Positions 45,184 through 54,997 of a stretch of 64,000 nucleotides of DNA are shown piece after piece. The stretch comes from Streptomyces katrae. Lineage in GTDB: Bacteria > Actinomycetota > Actinomycetes > Streptomycetales > Streptomycetaceae. The position numbers and the translations under genes were made by a program. The stretch's first letter is position 1. The number at the start of each line of letters is the position of its first letter. The notes under the pieces are model-generated. The model was not told where the DNA came from. It worked only from the letters and a program-made list of their open reading frames with translations, and did no database searches. The stretch spans positions 124,001 through 188,000 of the forward strand of contig NZ_JNZY01000017.1 in assembly GCF_000717655.1 (NCBI RefSeq), in the 5' to 3' direction.

Positions 45184-45957
45184 CTACTGGGGGCCGTACT
45201 TGCGGCCCGTACGCGAGGACACCCCGCCCAGCAGCCCGCGCGGCGTCAGCTTCACCACGCCCATCAGCGCCTTGTACCGCGGATCCGGGATCGAGACCGT
45301 CTTGCCGCGCCCCAGGTCGTCCAGGGCCGCGGCCACGAGCTTGTCCGCGTCCAGCCACATCCAGTTGGGGATGTTGTCCGTGCCCATGCCGGCGCGCTCG
45401 TGGAACTCCGTCCGTACGAAGCCGGGGCACAGCGCCATCAGCCGTACGCCGGATCCCGCCAGGTCCTTCGCCGCGCCCTGCGTGAACTGCACGACCCAGG
45501 CCTTGCTCGCCCCGTACGTGCCGCGCGGCACGAAGGCCGCCACCGAGGCCACGTTGACGACGCCGCCGCGGCCGCGCGAGCGCATCGATGCGGTGGCCGC
45601 CGAGGTCAGCCGCAGGACGGCCTCGACGTGCACCTTCAGCATCGTCAGCTCGTCGGCCATGGAGACCTCGAGGTAGCGGCCCTTGTTGCCGAAGCCCGCG
45701 TTGTTGACCAGCAGGTCCACCGGGTGCGTCCGGTCGCCGAGGCGCTGCTCGACGGCCGCGATGCCCTCGTCGGTGGACAGGTCGGCGGTCAGTACCTCGG
45801 CCTCGATGCCGTGCCGGTCGTGCAGCTCGGTGGCCTGCTCGCCGAGCCGCTTCGTGTCGCGGGCCACCAGTACGAGGTTGTGGCCCTGGGCGGCGAGCCG
45901 CCGGGCGAATGCGGCGCCGATGCCCGCCGTGGATCCCGTAATCAACGCAGTCGTCAT
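45184..45957 (-). CDS. Short-chain dehydrogenase/reductase
   Basis: 257 residues. The NAD(P) motif is TGSTAGIGAAFARRL (about 8-22), with VNNAGFGNKGRYLEV near 85-100 and the catalytic Ser in NVASVAAFV and Tyr/Lys in YGASKAW (about 150-156). FVRTEFHERAGM and DADKLVAAALDDLGRGKTVS are typical of classical SDRs of the DltE/short-chain reductase kind. Substrate unknown. A good promoter leaves the mRNA leaderless. Confidence 0.88.
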   Translation of the reverse strand: MTTALITGSTAGIGAAFARRLAAQGHNLVLVARDTKRLGEQATELHDRHGIEAEVLTADLSTDEGIAAVEQRLGDRTHPVDLLVNNAGFGNKGRYLEVSMADELTMLKVHVEAVLRLTSAATASMRSRGRGGVVNVASVAAFVPRGTYGASKAWVVQFTQGAAKDLAGSGVRLMALCPGFVRTEFHERAGMGTDNIPNWMWLDADKLVAAALDDLGRGKTVSIPDPRYKALMGVVKLTPRGLLGGVSSRTGRKYGPQ

Positions 45958-45963
45958 AGGCGC

Positions 45964-45991
45964 AACCTAGCCGCCCTGGGCGACAGCTCAA
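45964..45991 (-). promoter_or_regulatory. Leaderless promoter of the SDR gene
   Basis: On the minus strand TTGAGC (45986-45991) and TAGGTT (45964-45969) are spaced by 16 bp; TAGGTT ends 6 nt before ATG 45957. Confidence 0.6.
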
Positions 45992-46126
45992 GGGGAGCCC
46001 GCCGGGCGGTACCCCTTCGTGACGCTTCCCGCCGCCCGTCGTCGCTTCCCGCTGCGGAACCGCTACTTCCGGCTACATCCGCCCTGCTCCGGGGCCACTT
46101 GCCGGTCGCTCGCCGGGCTACTTCTC

Positions 46127-46825
46127 CTACTGGTCCCCGTACTTCTCCATGTACGCGCGGACCGTCTCGTGCGCCTGCGGCTCCATCGCCCCGCCCGCCG
46201 CGAGCGTGCGCGGGAGCAGCGACCGGTCCGTGGTGAAGGCCCGGAACCAGAGCTCCACCGTCACGTCGTGGTCCGGGCGGTGGACGACCTCGATGCCGTC
46301 GCCGGGCGAGACCGGGCCCTCCTGGACCACGCGCAGGTACGCACCCGGCCGCGCGGCCTGCGTGTACCGCCTGACCCAGGCCCTCTCCCCGAGGGCGCCC
46401 TGGAAGGTCCGGCACGGGATGCGGGCCGAGGCCACCTCGAGGACGAGGTCCGCGCCGATCCGCCAGCGCTCCCCGAGCAGCGCACCCGTCACGTCGACGC
46501 CCGAGGTGGTGAGGTTCTCGCCGAAGAGCCCGGCGGGCAGTTCGCGGTCCAGCTCGGCCTCCCACCAGTCCAGGTCCTCGCGCGCGTAGGCGTAGACGGC
46601 CTGGTGGTCCCCGCCGTGGTGGCGCAGGTCGCAGACGGCGTCGCCCTCGAGGCCGCTGCCGCCGGTGCCCTTGGGCCCGGGGGCGGAGACCCGGACCGGT
46701 CCGGGGGTGGGGCGCTTGCCGATGCCGGTCAATCCCCCCGGCGCGTCGGTGTGGTCGACGGCCGTTGCGCGGCCGAGGTTCACGGAGAGGACGTGCAGGG
46801 GCGCGAGGGGGGCTATGGGGACCAT
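46127..46825 (-). CDS. MOSC domain protein (YiiM-like)
   Basis: 232 residues from ATG 46825 (MVPIAPLAPLHVLSVNLGRA). MOSC domains carry sulfur or molybdenum-cofactor chemistry; YiiM-type proteins are implicated in molybdenum-dependent reduction of N-hydroxylated compounds. The conserved Cys is in ASARIPCRTFQG (about residue 140), with DLRHHGGDHQAVYAYAREDL and GLFGENLTTSGVDV upstream. TAGCGT lies 7 nt before the ATG, which supports this start over GTG 46834. Divergent from the LysR gene. Confidence 0.85.
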   Translation of the reverse strand: MVPIAPLAPLHVLSVNLGRATAVDHTDAPGGLTGIGKRPTPGPVRVSAPGPKGTGGSGLEGDAVCDLRHHGGDHQAVYAYAREDLDWWEAELDRELPAGLFGENLTTSGVDVTGALLGERWRIGADLVLEVASARIPCRTFQGALGERAWVRRYTQAARPGAYLRVVQEGPVSPGDGIEVVHRPDHDVTVELWFRAFTTDRSLLPRTLAAGGAMEPQAHETVRAYMEKYGDQ

Positions 46826-46905
46826 GGAGGACACGCTAACCCAGAGTCCTCAAAGGAGCACGGGAGTATTCGCGCTCTGATCAAAGCTGGGCTTATGCTC
46901 GGAGG

Positions 46906-47805
46906 ATGATCGAGGCACGTCATCTCCGGGTGCTGCGCGCCGTGGCCGGCACCGGGTCCTTCTCCGCCGCCGCCCGCGAGCTCGGGTGCACCCAGCCCGC
47001 CGTCTCCCAGCAGATGAAGGCGCTGGAGCAGTCGGCCGGCACCCCGCTGCTCGTCCGGGCCGGCCGCGAGATGCGGCTGACCCAGGCCGGCACGGCCCTG
47101 GTGCGGCACGCCGCCGGCATCCTCGCCGGGCTGACCGCCGCCGAGGAGGAGGTCGCGGCGATCGCCGGGCTGCGCGCGGGCCGGGTCCGGCTGGTGTCCT
47201 TCCCCAGCGGGAGCTCCACGCTGGTGCCGACCGCGCTGGCCGCGATGCGCGCCGAGCACCCCGGTACCCGGATCTCGCTGGTCGAGGCGGAGCCGCCGCG
47301 GTCGGTGGAGATGCTGCGCGAGGGCGACTGCGACCTGGCGCTGGCCTTCCGGTACGGCGGGGCCGCCGGATCGGCGGCCGAGTGGGAGGACCTCGTGGTG
47401 CGGCCGCTGCTGACGGACCGGCTCGTCGGGCTGGTCCCGGACGGGCACCGGCTGGCCGGGGCCGAGCGGGTGGGCATGGCGGAACTCGCCGACGAGCCCT
47501 GGATCGCGGGCTGTCCGCGCTGCCGCCGCCATCTCGTCGAGGTGTGCGAGGGGGTGGGCTTCACCCCGCGCATCGACTTCGCGACCGACGACTACCCGGC
47601 CGTGGTCGGCCTGGTCGGCGCGGGGCTGGGCGTCGCGGTGCTGCCGGAGCTCGCGGTGGAGTCCGTGCGGGCCAAGGGCGTGAGCACGGTTGCCGTGGAA
47701 CCTGCCGTGGAGCGGGAGGTCGTGGCGCTGACGCTGCCCGACCTGGCGCGGGTGCCGGCCGTGGCGGCGACCCTGGCCGAGCTGGAGCGGGCCGCCACGC
47801 GCTGA
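46906..47805 (+). CDS. LysR family transcriptional regulator
   Basis: 299 residues. The N-terminal winged HTH (about 1-62) reads HLRVLRAVAGTGSFSAAARE and LGCTQPAVSQQMKALEQSAG. The effector domain (about 90-295) has the periplasmic-binding-like pattern, with a Cys pair in AGCPRCRRHL that is uncommon and could sense redox or metal. CGGAGG precedes ATG 46906; TATGCT at 46887-46892 is a possible -10. It shares an 80-bp divergent region with the MOSC gene, its probable target by the usual LysR arrangement. Confidence 0.88.
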   Translation: MIEARHLRVLRAVAGTGSFSAAARELGCTQPAVSQQMKALEQSAGTPLLVRAGREMRLTQAGTALVRHAAGILAGLTAAEEEVAAIAGLRAGRVRLVSFPSGSSTLVPTALAAMRAEHPGTRISLVEAEPPRSVEMLREGDCDLALAFRYGGAAGSAAEWEDLVVRPLLTDRLVGLVPDGHRLAGAERVGMAELADEPWIAGCPRCRRHLVEVCEGVGFTPRIDFATDDYPAVVGLVGAGLGVAVLPELAVESVRAKGVSTVAVEPAVEREVVALTLPDLARVPAVAATLAELERAATR

Positions 47806-47838
47806 CCAATGACCGTACGGCGGTACGGCGATACGGCC

Positions 47839-47853
47839 GAACGCGTGGCGTTC
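47839..47853 (+). terminator. Hairpin after the LysR gene
   Basis: GAACGC-GTG-GCGTTC, a short perfect stem 33 bp after the stop. Before it lie three copies of a TACGGCG-like unit (47816-47836). Confidence 0.45.
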
Positions 47854-47901
47854 CCGTTCGCGTGCCGGTCGAAGAAACGTTCCTTCGTATGTTTCGGCGA
47901 A

Positions 47902-47921
47902 CCCCGCGGATCAGTGCGGGG
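47902..47921 (-). terminator. Hairpin covering the whiD stop codon
   Basis: CCCCGC (47902-47907) pairs with GCGGGG (47916-47921); the whiD stop at 47911-47913 is in the loop. Weak terminator candidate. Confidence 0.4.
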
Positions 47922-48237
47922 GGACGGGGCCGATCGTGCTCGAGGCGGGGATCAGGCGATGGCGCGCGCGCCCCATCAGCTCTTCGCGCTCGTCTTCGGT
48001 GAGCCCGCCCCACACCCCGTAGGGCTCGCGGACGGCCAGTGCGTGCGCGGCGCATTCCGAGCGCACCGGGCATCTCATGCAGACCTCTTTAGCCGAGGCC
48101 TCGCGCGCACTCCTCGCCGCGCCCCGCTCGCCTTCCGGGTGGAAGAAGAGGGAGCTGTCGACCCCTCGGCAGGCGGCCAGCAGCTGCCAGTCCCAGAGAT
48201 CGGCGTTCGGTCCGGGGAGGCGGGAGAAATCTGCCAT
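47911..48237 (-). CDS. whiD: WhiB-family iron-sulfur regulator WhiD
   Basis: 108 residues from ATG 48237 (MADFSRLPGPNADLWDWQLL). Wbl proteins hold a [4Fe-4S] cluster on four Cys, here C23, C53, C56 and C62, and bind region 4 of the principal sigma factor; WhiD is needed for normal spore septation and maturation in S. coelicolor. The GVWGG turn (about 74-78) and the basic C-terminal RARHRLIP are present. AGAGGA 10 nt upstream supports this start over an in-frame ATG at 48288. It diverges from bldM. Confidence 0.95.
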   Translation of the reverse strand: MADFSRLPGPNADLWDWQLLAACRGVDSSLFFHPEGERGAARSAREASAKEVCMRCPVRSECAAHALAVREPYGVWGGLTEDEREELMGRARHRLIPASSTIGPVPPH

Positions 48238-48616
48238 GGGTAGTCCTCTTGGTGCCGGTACTGAGACGGATACGGTCCAAGTCTCCACACCTACTGTCGG
48301 AGTAGATGTAAATATGACTCATTGGGAATCTAGCCTCAGACATGTGCCAAACGGAAGAAAAGCCGCCAAATAGGGCATAGCTCCAGATGGAGGACGCGCG
48401 GGGAGTGGCATCCGCGCCGTGATCGCCTCCTCACGTAGAGTGCCGAAGGTGTCCGTCCGACCCGTAACTCTTTCGAGTGACCATCGTTGAGAGTGCGAAG
48501 GCGGTTGAACCAAGAAGTTCCCGGACAGGTGTCCGAGGGCATCGACCGCACAGGTGACGATACGTACCAGCCTGGAGGCTCAAGGTGACGCGCATCAGCA
48601 GCTGCGGAGGGCGGTC
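48238..48616. promoter_or_regulatory. whiD-bldM divergent regulatory region
   Basis: 379 bp without a gene. It holds a SigBldN-type promoter for bldM (48463-48490) and, on the minus strand, a TAGATT hexamer near 48325-48330 that might serve whiD although its -35 is poor. Small inverted repeats such as CTCC-AGAT-GGAG near 48381 may be binding sites. whiD and bldM are both developmental genes, so control by sporulation regulators is expected. Confidence 0.6.
48463..48490 (+). promoter_or_regulatory. bldM: SigBldN-type promoter of bldM
   Basis: CGTAAC (48463-48468) and CGTTGA (48485-48490) with 16-bp spacing, which equals the reported SigBldN consensus as I remember it (bldMp1, chaplin and rodlin promoters). 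The leader would be about 120 nt. Confidence 0.85.
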
Positions 48617-49228
48617 ATGACTTCCGTCCTCGTCTGCGACGACTCCCCGCTTGCCCGAGAGGCGCTCCGTCGCGCGGTTGCGACCGTGCCCGGCGTCGAG
48701 CGTGTGACGACGGCTGCCAACGGCGAGGAAGTCCTCCGCCGCTGGGGTGCCGACCGCTCCGACCTGATTCTGATGGATGTACGGATGCCCGGGCTCGGCG
48801 GTGTGGAGACGGTGCGCCGGCTGCTCTCGGCCGATCCGGGCGCCCGCATCATCATGCTGACGGTCGCCGAGGACCTGGACGGCGTGGCCCTCGCGGTCGC
48901 CGCCGGCGCCCGGGGCTATCTGCACAAGGACGCCTCGCGCGCCGAACTGCGGGCCACGGTCACCCAGGCACTCGCCGACCCGACCTGGCGACTGGCCCCG
49001 CGCCGGCTGCGCTCGGCCGAGATGGGCGCCGCGCCCACGCTCACCGCGCGCGAGATCCAGGTCCTGGAGGGCATGAGTCACGGCCGGTCCAACGCTGAGA
49101 TCGGGCGCGAGCTCTTCCTCTCCGAGGACACGGTCAAGACGCACGCCCGCAGGCTGTTCAAGAAGCTGGGCGCCTCGGACCGGGCGCACGCCGTGGCGCT
49201 CGGGTTCCGCTGGGGCCTGGTCCGCTGA
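48617..49228 (+). CDS. bldM: Orphan response regulator BldM
   Basis: 203 residues from ATG 48617 (MTSVLVCDDSPLAREALRRA), GGAGGGCGGTC upstream. An N-terminal receiver has acidic D8/D9 and the phosphorylation-site equivalent D54 in LILMDVRMPG. The C-terminal LuxR-type HTH (about 138-200) has LTAREIQVLEGMSHGRSNAE and LFLSEDTVKTHARRLFKKLG. BldM controls aerial growth genes as a homodimer and sporulation genes with WhiI; no kinase is adjacent, and it is described as working without phosphorylation. The in-frame extension to 48554 is rejected. Confidence 0.97.
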   Translation: MTSVLVCDDSPLAREALRRAVATVPGVERVTTAANGEEVLRRWGADRSDLILMDVRMPGLGGVETVRRLLSADPGARIIMLTVAEDLDGVALAVAAGARGYLHKDASRAELRATVTQALADPTWRLAPRRLRSAEMGAAPTLTAREIQVLEGMSHGRSNAEIGRELFLSEDTVKTHARRLFKKLGASDRAHAVALGFRWGLVR

Positions 49229-49537
49229 CCGCGAGCCCGCAGGCCGGACGCTGAGAGCGGTCCCGTCCGCCACCGGCGGGCGGGGCGGCACGCGGCGCGC
49301 CGCCGACCGGGCCCGACCGCGCCCGGTCCCGTCCCGTCCGGTCCGTCCGTCCCGTGTCCCGTACGGCCGTCCCGGCTGTTTCCGTCCCGCCCGACCCGGT
49401 GCGTGCCAGGGGATCGGCGGGGCACAATCCGGGGGACGTGTCGCTTCGCGCGCGATGCCGCATGCTTGAGGTGTGGCGCATTTTCTGGGATGGGGCCTCG
49501 GGGAGTACTCGGTCGAGCGGGAGGGGAGGGTGCAGTG
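49229..49537. other. bldM-shbA intergenic region with GTCC-rich simple repeats
   Basis: 309 bp. The stem CCCGTCCGCC (49262-49271) with GGCGGGCGGG (49275-49284), loop ACC, probably terminates bldM. From about 49322 to 49400 the sequence is a degenerate array of CCGTCC/CCCGT units. GGAGGGTGCAGTG precedes the sigma gene. No clear promoter is identified. Confidence 0.5.
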
Positions 49538-50257
49538 ATGGGTTCAGGCGCACCCGCTCATAACGCTTCGACGCACAACACGGGCCGTGGCGGCGCGAAT
49601 GCTCCGACGCCAAGGCACCATGGATTGATGCGCGACGACGAGGCTCCGGGGTCACCCGCGGCCACAGGCTCCACCGGCGCCGCCAAGGGCGGCAGCGCCG
49701 GGGCTGTCAGCGCGCTCGTACGCCGTGCGGTGGACGGTGACGAACAGGCGACGCACGACCTGCTCGCCTTCGTGCACCCGCTGGCCATCCGCTACTGCCG
49801 CACCCGGCTCTCGCGCCTCCCGGGCGACGCCCGCCACTTCGTGGAGGACCTGGCGCAGGAGGTGTGCGTCGCCGTCCTGATGGCGCTGCCGCGGTACCGG
49901 GACACGGGCCGCCCCTTCGAGGCCTTCGTGTTCGCTATCGCCGCGCACAAGGTCGCCGACCTGCAGCGGGCCGCCATGCGGCACCCGGGCAGCACCGCCG
50001 TGCCCTCCGACGAGATGCCCGAGCGGCCGGACGACTCGCTGGGCCCGGAGGAGCGGGCGCTGCTGAGCAGCGACGCCGCCTGGGCCAAGAAGCTGCTGGC
50101 CAACCTTCCGGAGAACCAGCGCGAGCTCCTCGTGCTGCGGGTGGCGGTCGGGCTGACGGCCGAGGAGACCGGGCAGATGCTCGGGATGTCCCCCGGTGCG
50201 GTGCGGGTGGCCCAGCACCGTGCGCTCAGCCGACTGCGCGCGCTCGCCGAGCAATAG
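49538..50257 (+). CDS. shbA: ECF-like sigma factor, ShbA type
   Basis: 239 residues from ATG 49538 ([20 protein letters not shown]). The first about 60 residues are low-complexity. Sigma region 2 contains [20 protein letters not shown] and [20 protein letters not shown]; region 4 contains [20 protein letters not shown] and [20 protein letters not shown]. In S. griseus ShbA directs transcription of the principal sigma gene hrdB, and its place next to bldM and guaB fits this orthologue. No anti-sigma gene is adjacent. ATG 49628 is an alternative start without a ribosome-binding site. Confidence 0.88.
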   Translation: MGSGAPAHNASTHNTGRGGANAPTPRHHGLMRDDEAPGSPAATGSTGAAKGGSAGAVSALVRRAVDGDEQATHDLLAFVHPLAIRYCRTRLSRLPGDARHFVEDLAQEVCVAVLMALPRYRDTGRPFEAFVFAIAAHKVADLQRAAMRHPGSTAVPSDEMPERPDDSLGPEERALLSSDAAWAKKLLANLPENQRELLVLRVAVGLTAEETGQMLGMSPGAVRVAQHRALSRLRALAEQ

Positions 50258-50297
50258 CCGGGGCGCCCGCCGCAAATTCGCCGGCGATCAATAGTAG

Positions 50298-51899
<1,602 letters not shown>

Positions 51900-51914
51900 A
51901 CCGACGGCGCATGA

Positions 51915-51942
51915 GGGGGCGGGTCCATCCGGGCCCGCCCCC
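51915..51942 (+). terminator. Terminator after guaB
   Basis: GGGGGCGGGTCC (51915-51926) pairs with GGGCCCGCCCCC (51931-51942) over 12 bp with one wobble, loop ATCC, followed by TTC. Confidence 0.75.
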
Positions 51943-52044
51943 TTCGCCGTGCCCGAGCGCGCGTCCGTACAGCGGTCACCGGAACGCGGGGCGCCGGGGT
52001 TCGGGGATACTGGACGGGCAGACCCAGAGGAAAGGCCACCACAC

Positions 52045-53169
52045 GTGACTGAGATCGAGATCGGGCGCGGCAAGCGCGGCCGCAGGGCGTATGCGTTCGA
52101 CGACATCGCCATCGTCCCGAGCCGGCGTACGCGGGACCCGAAGGAGGTCTCGATCGCCTGGCAGATCGACGCCTACCGCTTCGAGCTCCCGTTCCTGGCC
52201 GCCCCCATGGACTCGGTCGTCTCCCCGCAGACCGCCATCCGCATCGGCGAGCTCGGCGGCCTCGGCGTGCTGAACCTCGAAGGCCTGTGGACCCGGTACG
52301 AGGACCCGCAGCCGCTGCTCGACGAGATCGCGGAGCTGGACGAGGAGTCCGCCACCCGTCGTCTCCAGGAGATCTACTCCGCCCCGATCCAGGCGGACCT
52401 GATCCGGCAGCGCATCAAGGAGGTCCGCGACTCCGGTGTCGTCACCGCCGCCGCGCTCTCCCCGCAGCGCACCGCCGAGTTCTCCAAGGCCGTCGTCGAC
52501 GCGGGCGTGGACATCTTCGTGATCCGCGGCACCACCGTGTCGGCCGAGCACGTCTCGGGCGCCGCCGAGCCGCTGAACCTGAAGCAGTTCATCTACGAGC
52601 TGGACGTCCCGGTCATCGTGGGCGGCTGCGCCACCTACACGGCGGCCCTGCACCTGATGCGCACCGGCGCGGCCGGTGTCCTCGTCGGCTTCGGCGGCGG
52701 CGCCGCGCACACCACCCGCAACGTGCTCGGCATCCAGGTCCCGATGGCGACCGCCGTCGCGGACGTGGCCGCGGCCCGCCGCGACTACATGGACGAGTCC
52801 GGCGGCCGCTACGTGCACGTCATCGCCGACGGCGGCGTGGGCTGGTCCGGCGACATCCCCAAGGCCGTCGCCTGCGGCGCCGACGCGGTGATGATGGGCT
52901 CCCCGCTGGCCCGTGCCACGGACGCGCCCGGCAAGGGCAACCACTGGGGCATGGAGGCCGTCCACGAGGACGTGCCGCGCGGCAAGAAGGTCGACCTCGG
53001 CACGGTCGGCACCACCGAGGAGATCCTCACCGGCCCGTCGCACAGCCCGGACGGCTCGATGAACATCTTCGGCGCGCTGCGCCGCTCGATGGCCACCACC
53101 GGCTACAGCGAGCTCAAGGAGTTCCAGCGGGTCGAGGTCACGGTCGCGGACTCGCAGCACCGTCGCTGA
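52045..53169 (+). CDS. guaB3: IMP dehydrogenase-related protein GuaB3
   Basis: 374 residues from GTG 52045 (MTEIEIGRGKRGRRAYAFDD), AGGAAAGG upstream. It is an IMPDH-like barrel without CBS domains. Motifs RAYAFDDIAIVPSRRTRDPK, LPFLAAPMDSVVSPQTAIRI and VIADGGVGWSGDIPKAVACG align with guaB. The catalytic loop is VGFGGGAAHTTRNVLGI, with His in place of the Cys of GSICTTR. I therefore doubt IMPDH activity in this protein, although cyanobacterial GuaB3 enzymes are reported active. Function in actinobacteria is unknown. Its own promoter is possible (GATACT near 52006). Confidence 0.9.
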   Translation: MTEIEIGRGKRGRRAYAFDDIAIVPSRRTRDPKEVSIAWQIDAYRFELPFLAAPMDSVVSPQTAIRIGELGGLGVLNLEGLWTRYEDPQPLLDEIAELDEESATRRLQEIYSAPIQADLIRQRIKEVRDSGVVTAAALSPQRTAEFSKAVVDAGVDIFVIRGTTVSAEHVSGAAEPLNLKQFIYELDVPVIVGGCATYTAALHLMRTGAAGVLVGFGGGAAHTTRNVLGIQVPMATAVADVAAARRDYMDESGGRYVHVIADGGVGWSGDIPKAVACGADAVMMGSPLARATDAPGKGNHWGMEAVHEDVPRGKKVDLGTVGTTEEILTGPSHSPDGSMNIFGALRRSMATTGYSELKEFQRVEVTVADSQHRR

Positions 53170-53181
53170 CCCGTACGCACC

Positions 53182-53215
53182 AAGGGCCGGCTCCCCGGAG
53201 GGGGAGCCGGCCCTT
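53182..53215. terminator. Bidirectional terminator between guaB3 and the M16-like gene
   Basis: A perfect 15-bp stem, AAGGGCCGGCTCCCC (53182-53196) with GGGGAGCCGGCCCTT (53201-53215), loop GGAG. The A/T ends give short U-runs in both directions. Confidence 0.9.
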
Positions 53216-53229
53216 CGGCGTTCGGGCCG

Positions 53230-54987
53230 TCAGTTCTTGCCCTTGATCCGGCGGTCCAGGCAGATGCCCCAGGGGATCAGGAGGGCACCTGCCAAGACCA
53301 GCCACTTGAGCAGTTCCCGCGCGGCGTCCTGGGGTATCCGGTCGTGATCGTCCCCCAGGACGAGGCCCGCCATGAGCGCCGACCCGCCGATGAGCAGCCC
53401 GGGCACACCGAGCACCCACAGCAGCGCGGTGAACCAGGCGGAGCGCCGGGCGGGGGCGGCCGCCGGTCCGGGCCCGGCCGGCTGCGGGATCCGCGACGGG
53501 TGGCGGGGCGGCATCGCGACCACCACCGAGGGCGGCACGGCCGCGTCGATCACCGCCAGTACGGCAGGGGTGATCCGGTGGTAGAGGGTCGGTTCGAGGG
53601 TGACGGTGAAGCCGTCGTGGCCGACCAGGTGGCGGGCGCCGTCCGGGTAGGCCTGCATCAGGGAGCATTCGGCGAAGCGGACGGTGACCCGCTGGCCCGG
53701 CGAGACCCGGCTGACGCCGTCCTCGGCCAGGCACAGGAAGACGCCCGGGTCCGCCACCGCCGGGTGGCGCCGGCCGCCGACGAGCTCCGGGGAGTCGGTG
53801 GGAGCGGCTGCCAGACCGGCCCGGTCCACGCCCCGGCCGGGCACCTGCACCAGGGCGTCGTCCCACACGGCGCGGGCGACGCGGCGCAGGTCGGTGACGG
53901 TGACCGCCTCGATCTCGGCCTTCGCCTCGGCGACGGTGAGGTTGCGGTGGCCCAGCAGCAGGTTCACGGCATGCCCGGGGAGCATGCAGCCGGCGAGCTC
54001 CGGCGTGTCGAACTGCGCCAGCGCGGATGCTCGTACGGAGTCCAGGTCGGCCTGTTCGACACGGCCCGCCCGGAGCTTCGCGAAGACGTCGACGAAGGCG
54101 CCGACCAGGGCGTCCTGCTTCTGCGGGAGGGCGTCGGCGTACGCGGTGACGGTCGCGGAGTCGGCGTCGCGCGGGGAGTAGTCGCCGTTTGCGGTGGAGG
54201 AGTAGCCGCCCTTCTGGCGCAGCTCGCGGAACAGCTCCTTGCCCAGGACCTCGGCGAACAGGCCCGCTTCGGTGGAACGGGGTACGACGGCGGTCAGGAC
54301 GACGCCGCGCTCGTCGCCCCGGAAGTAGGCGGGGGTGGCGGGCAGCGCGGAGGTGGCCGCCGGGGCCGGGTGCCACTCGCCGCTCGGGAGCGTGAGGTCG
54401 AGGCCGTCGGGGACGGTGTCGCCGGTGATCCACAGGACGGCGTTCTCGGTGGTGAAGCGGGTCTGCGCCCACGCGCGGACGTCGTCCGCGGTCAGGCGGT
54501 ACAGGCCCGTCTCGGCGTAGCCGGTCAGTCCGTACGAGCGGGAGCCGTAGCGCCACAGGGTGGCGGCGTGGGCCGGGCCGTGGCCCTTGCCGGCGGCCTC
54601 GGTGCGCAGGATCTCCTTCTCGGTCTCCAGCCGGTCCATCGGGAGGTCACGCAGCGCCGCGCACACGCCGTTGAGGTACTCGACCACGTCGGCGGGGGTG
54701 CCGGTGACGTGGAAGTGGGTGTACGCGGCGGCGGTGGCGCCGTTGTGGTGCAGGCCGCCGAGGCCGTGCCGGTGCAGGGCGAGGTGCTCGACCAGATGGG
54801 TGACGCCGCTGGTGGCGAGGGTCTCGTCGGCGCGTCCGACGCGGAAGAGGAGCCCGGCGGCGAGGAGTCCCGAGCGGGGGGCGAGGACGGTGCGGATGCC
54901 GTCCACGGTGGTGGTGGTGATGCCGTCGGCGTCGGTTGTGGCCTTGGTGCCGGCGTCGGTCGCGGGTGCGGTGGCGTTCGTGTCCAT
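53230..54987 (-). CDS. M16-like (insulinase family) zinc peptidase with C-terminal membrane anchor
   Basis: 585 residues (MDTNATAPATDAGTKATTDA). The inverted zinc motif HXXEH is intact as H64-LVE-H68 in SGVTHLVEHLALH, and a likely third ligand is E130 in EKEILRTEAAGKG. A second M16-like half (about 225-400) contains ELFRELRQKGGYSSTANGDY, the usual R/Y substrate pair region. After a Pro-rich linker, two transmembrane segments (ALLWVLGVPGLLIGGSALMA, LLKWLVLAGALLIPWGICL) end the protein. It likely acts as membrane-bound peptidase; substrate unknown. GAGGGGGACACC precedes the ATG; operon with the gene upstream. Confidence 0.75.
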   Translation of the reverse strand: MDTNATAPATDAGTKATTDADGITTTTVDGIRTVLAPRSGLLAAGLLFRVGRADETLATSGVTHLVEHLALHRHGLGGLHHNGATAAAYTHFHVTGTPADVVEYLNGVCAALRDLPMDRLETEKEILRTEAAGKGHGPAHAATLWRYGSRSYGLTGYAETGLYRLTADDVRAWAQTRFTTENAVLWITGDTVPDGLDLTLPSGEWHPAPAATSALPATPAYFRGDERGVVLTAVVPRSTEAGLFAEVLGKELFRELRQKGGYSSTANGDYSPRDADSATVTAYADALPQKQDALVGAFVDVFAKLRAGRVEQADLDSVRASALAQFDTPELAGCMLPGHAVNLLLGHRNLTVAEAKAEIEAVTVTDLRRVARAVWDDALVQVPGRGVDRAGLAAAPTDSPELVGGRRHPAVADPGVFLCLAEDGVSRVSPGQRVTVRFAECSLMQAYPDGARHLVGHDGFTVTLEPTLYHRITPAVLAVIDAAVPPSVVVAMPPRHPSRIPQPAGPGPAAAPARRSAWFTALLWVLGVPGLLIGGSALMAGLVLGDDHDRIPQDAARELLKWLVLAGALLIPWGICLDRRIKGKN

Positions 54988-54997
54988 GGTGTCCCCC

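Noticed and set aside
47816..47838. Short TACGGCG repeats after the LysR gene as a CRISPR-like or regulatory array
   Set aside because: Only three 7-8 bp units without spacers; simple-sequence variation is the simplest explanation.
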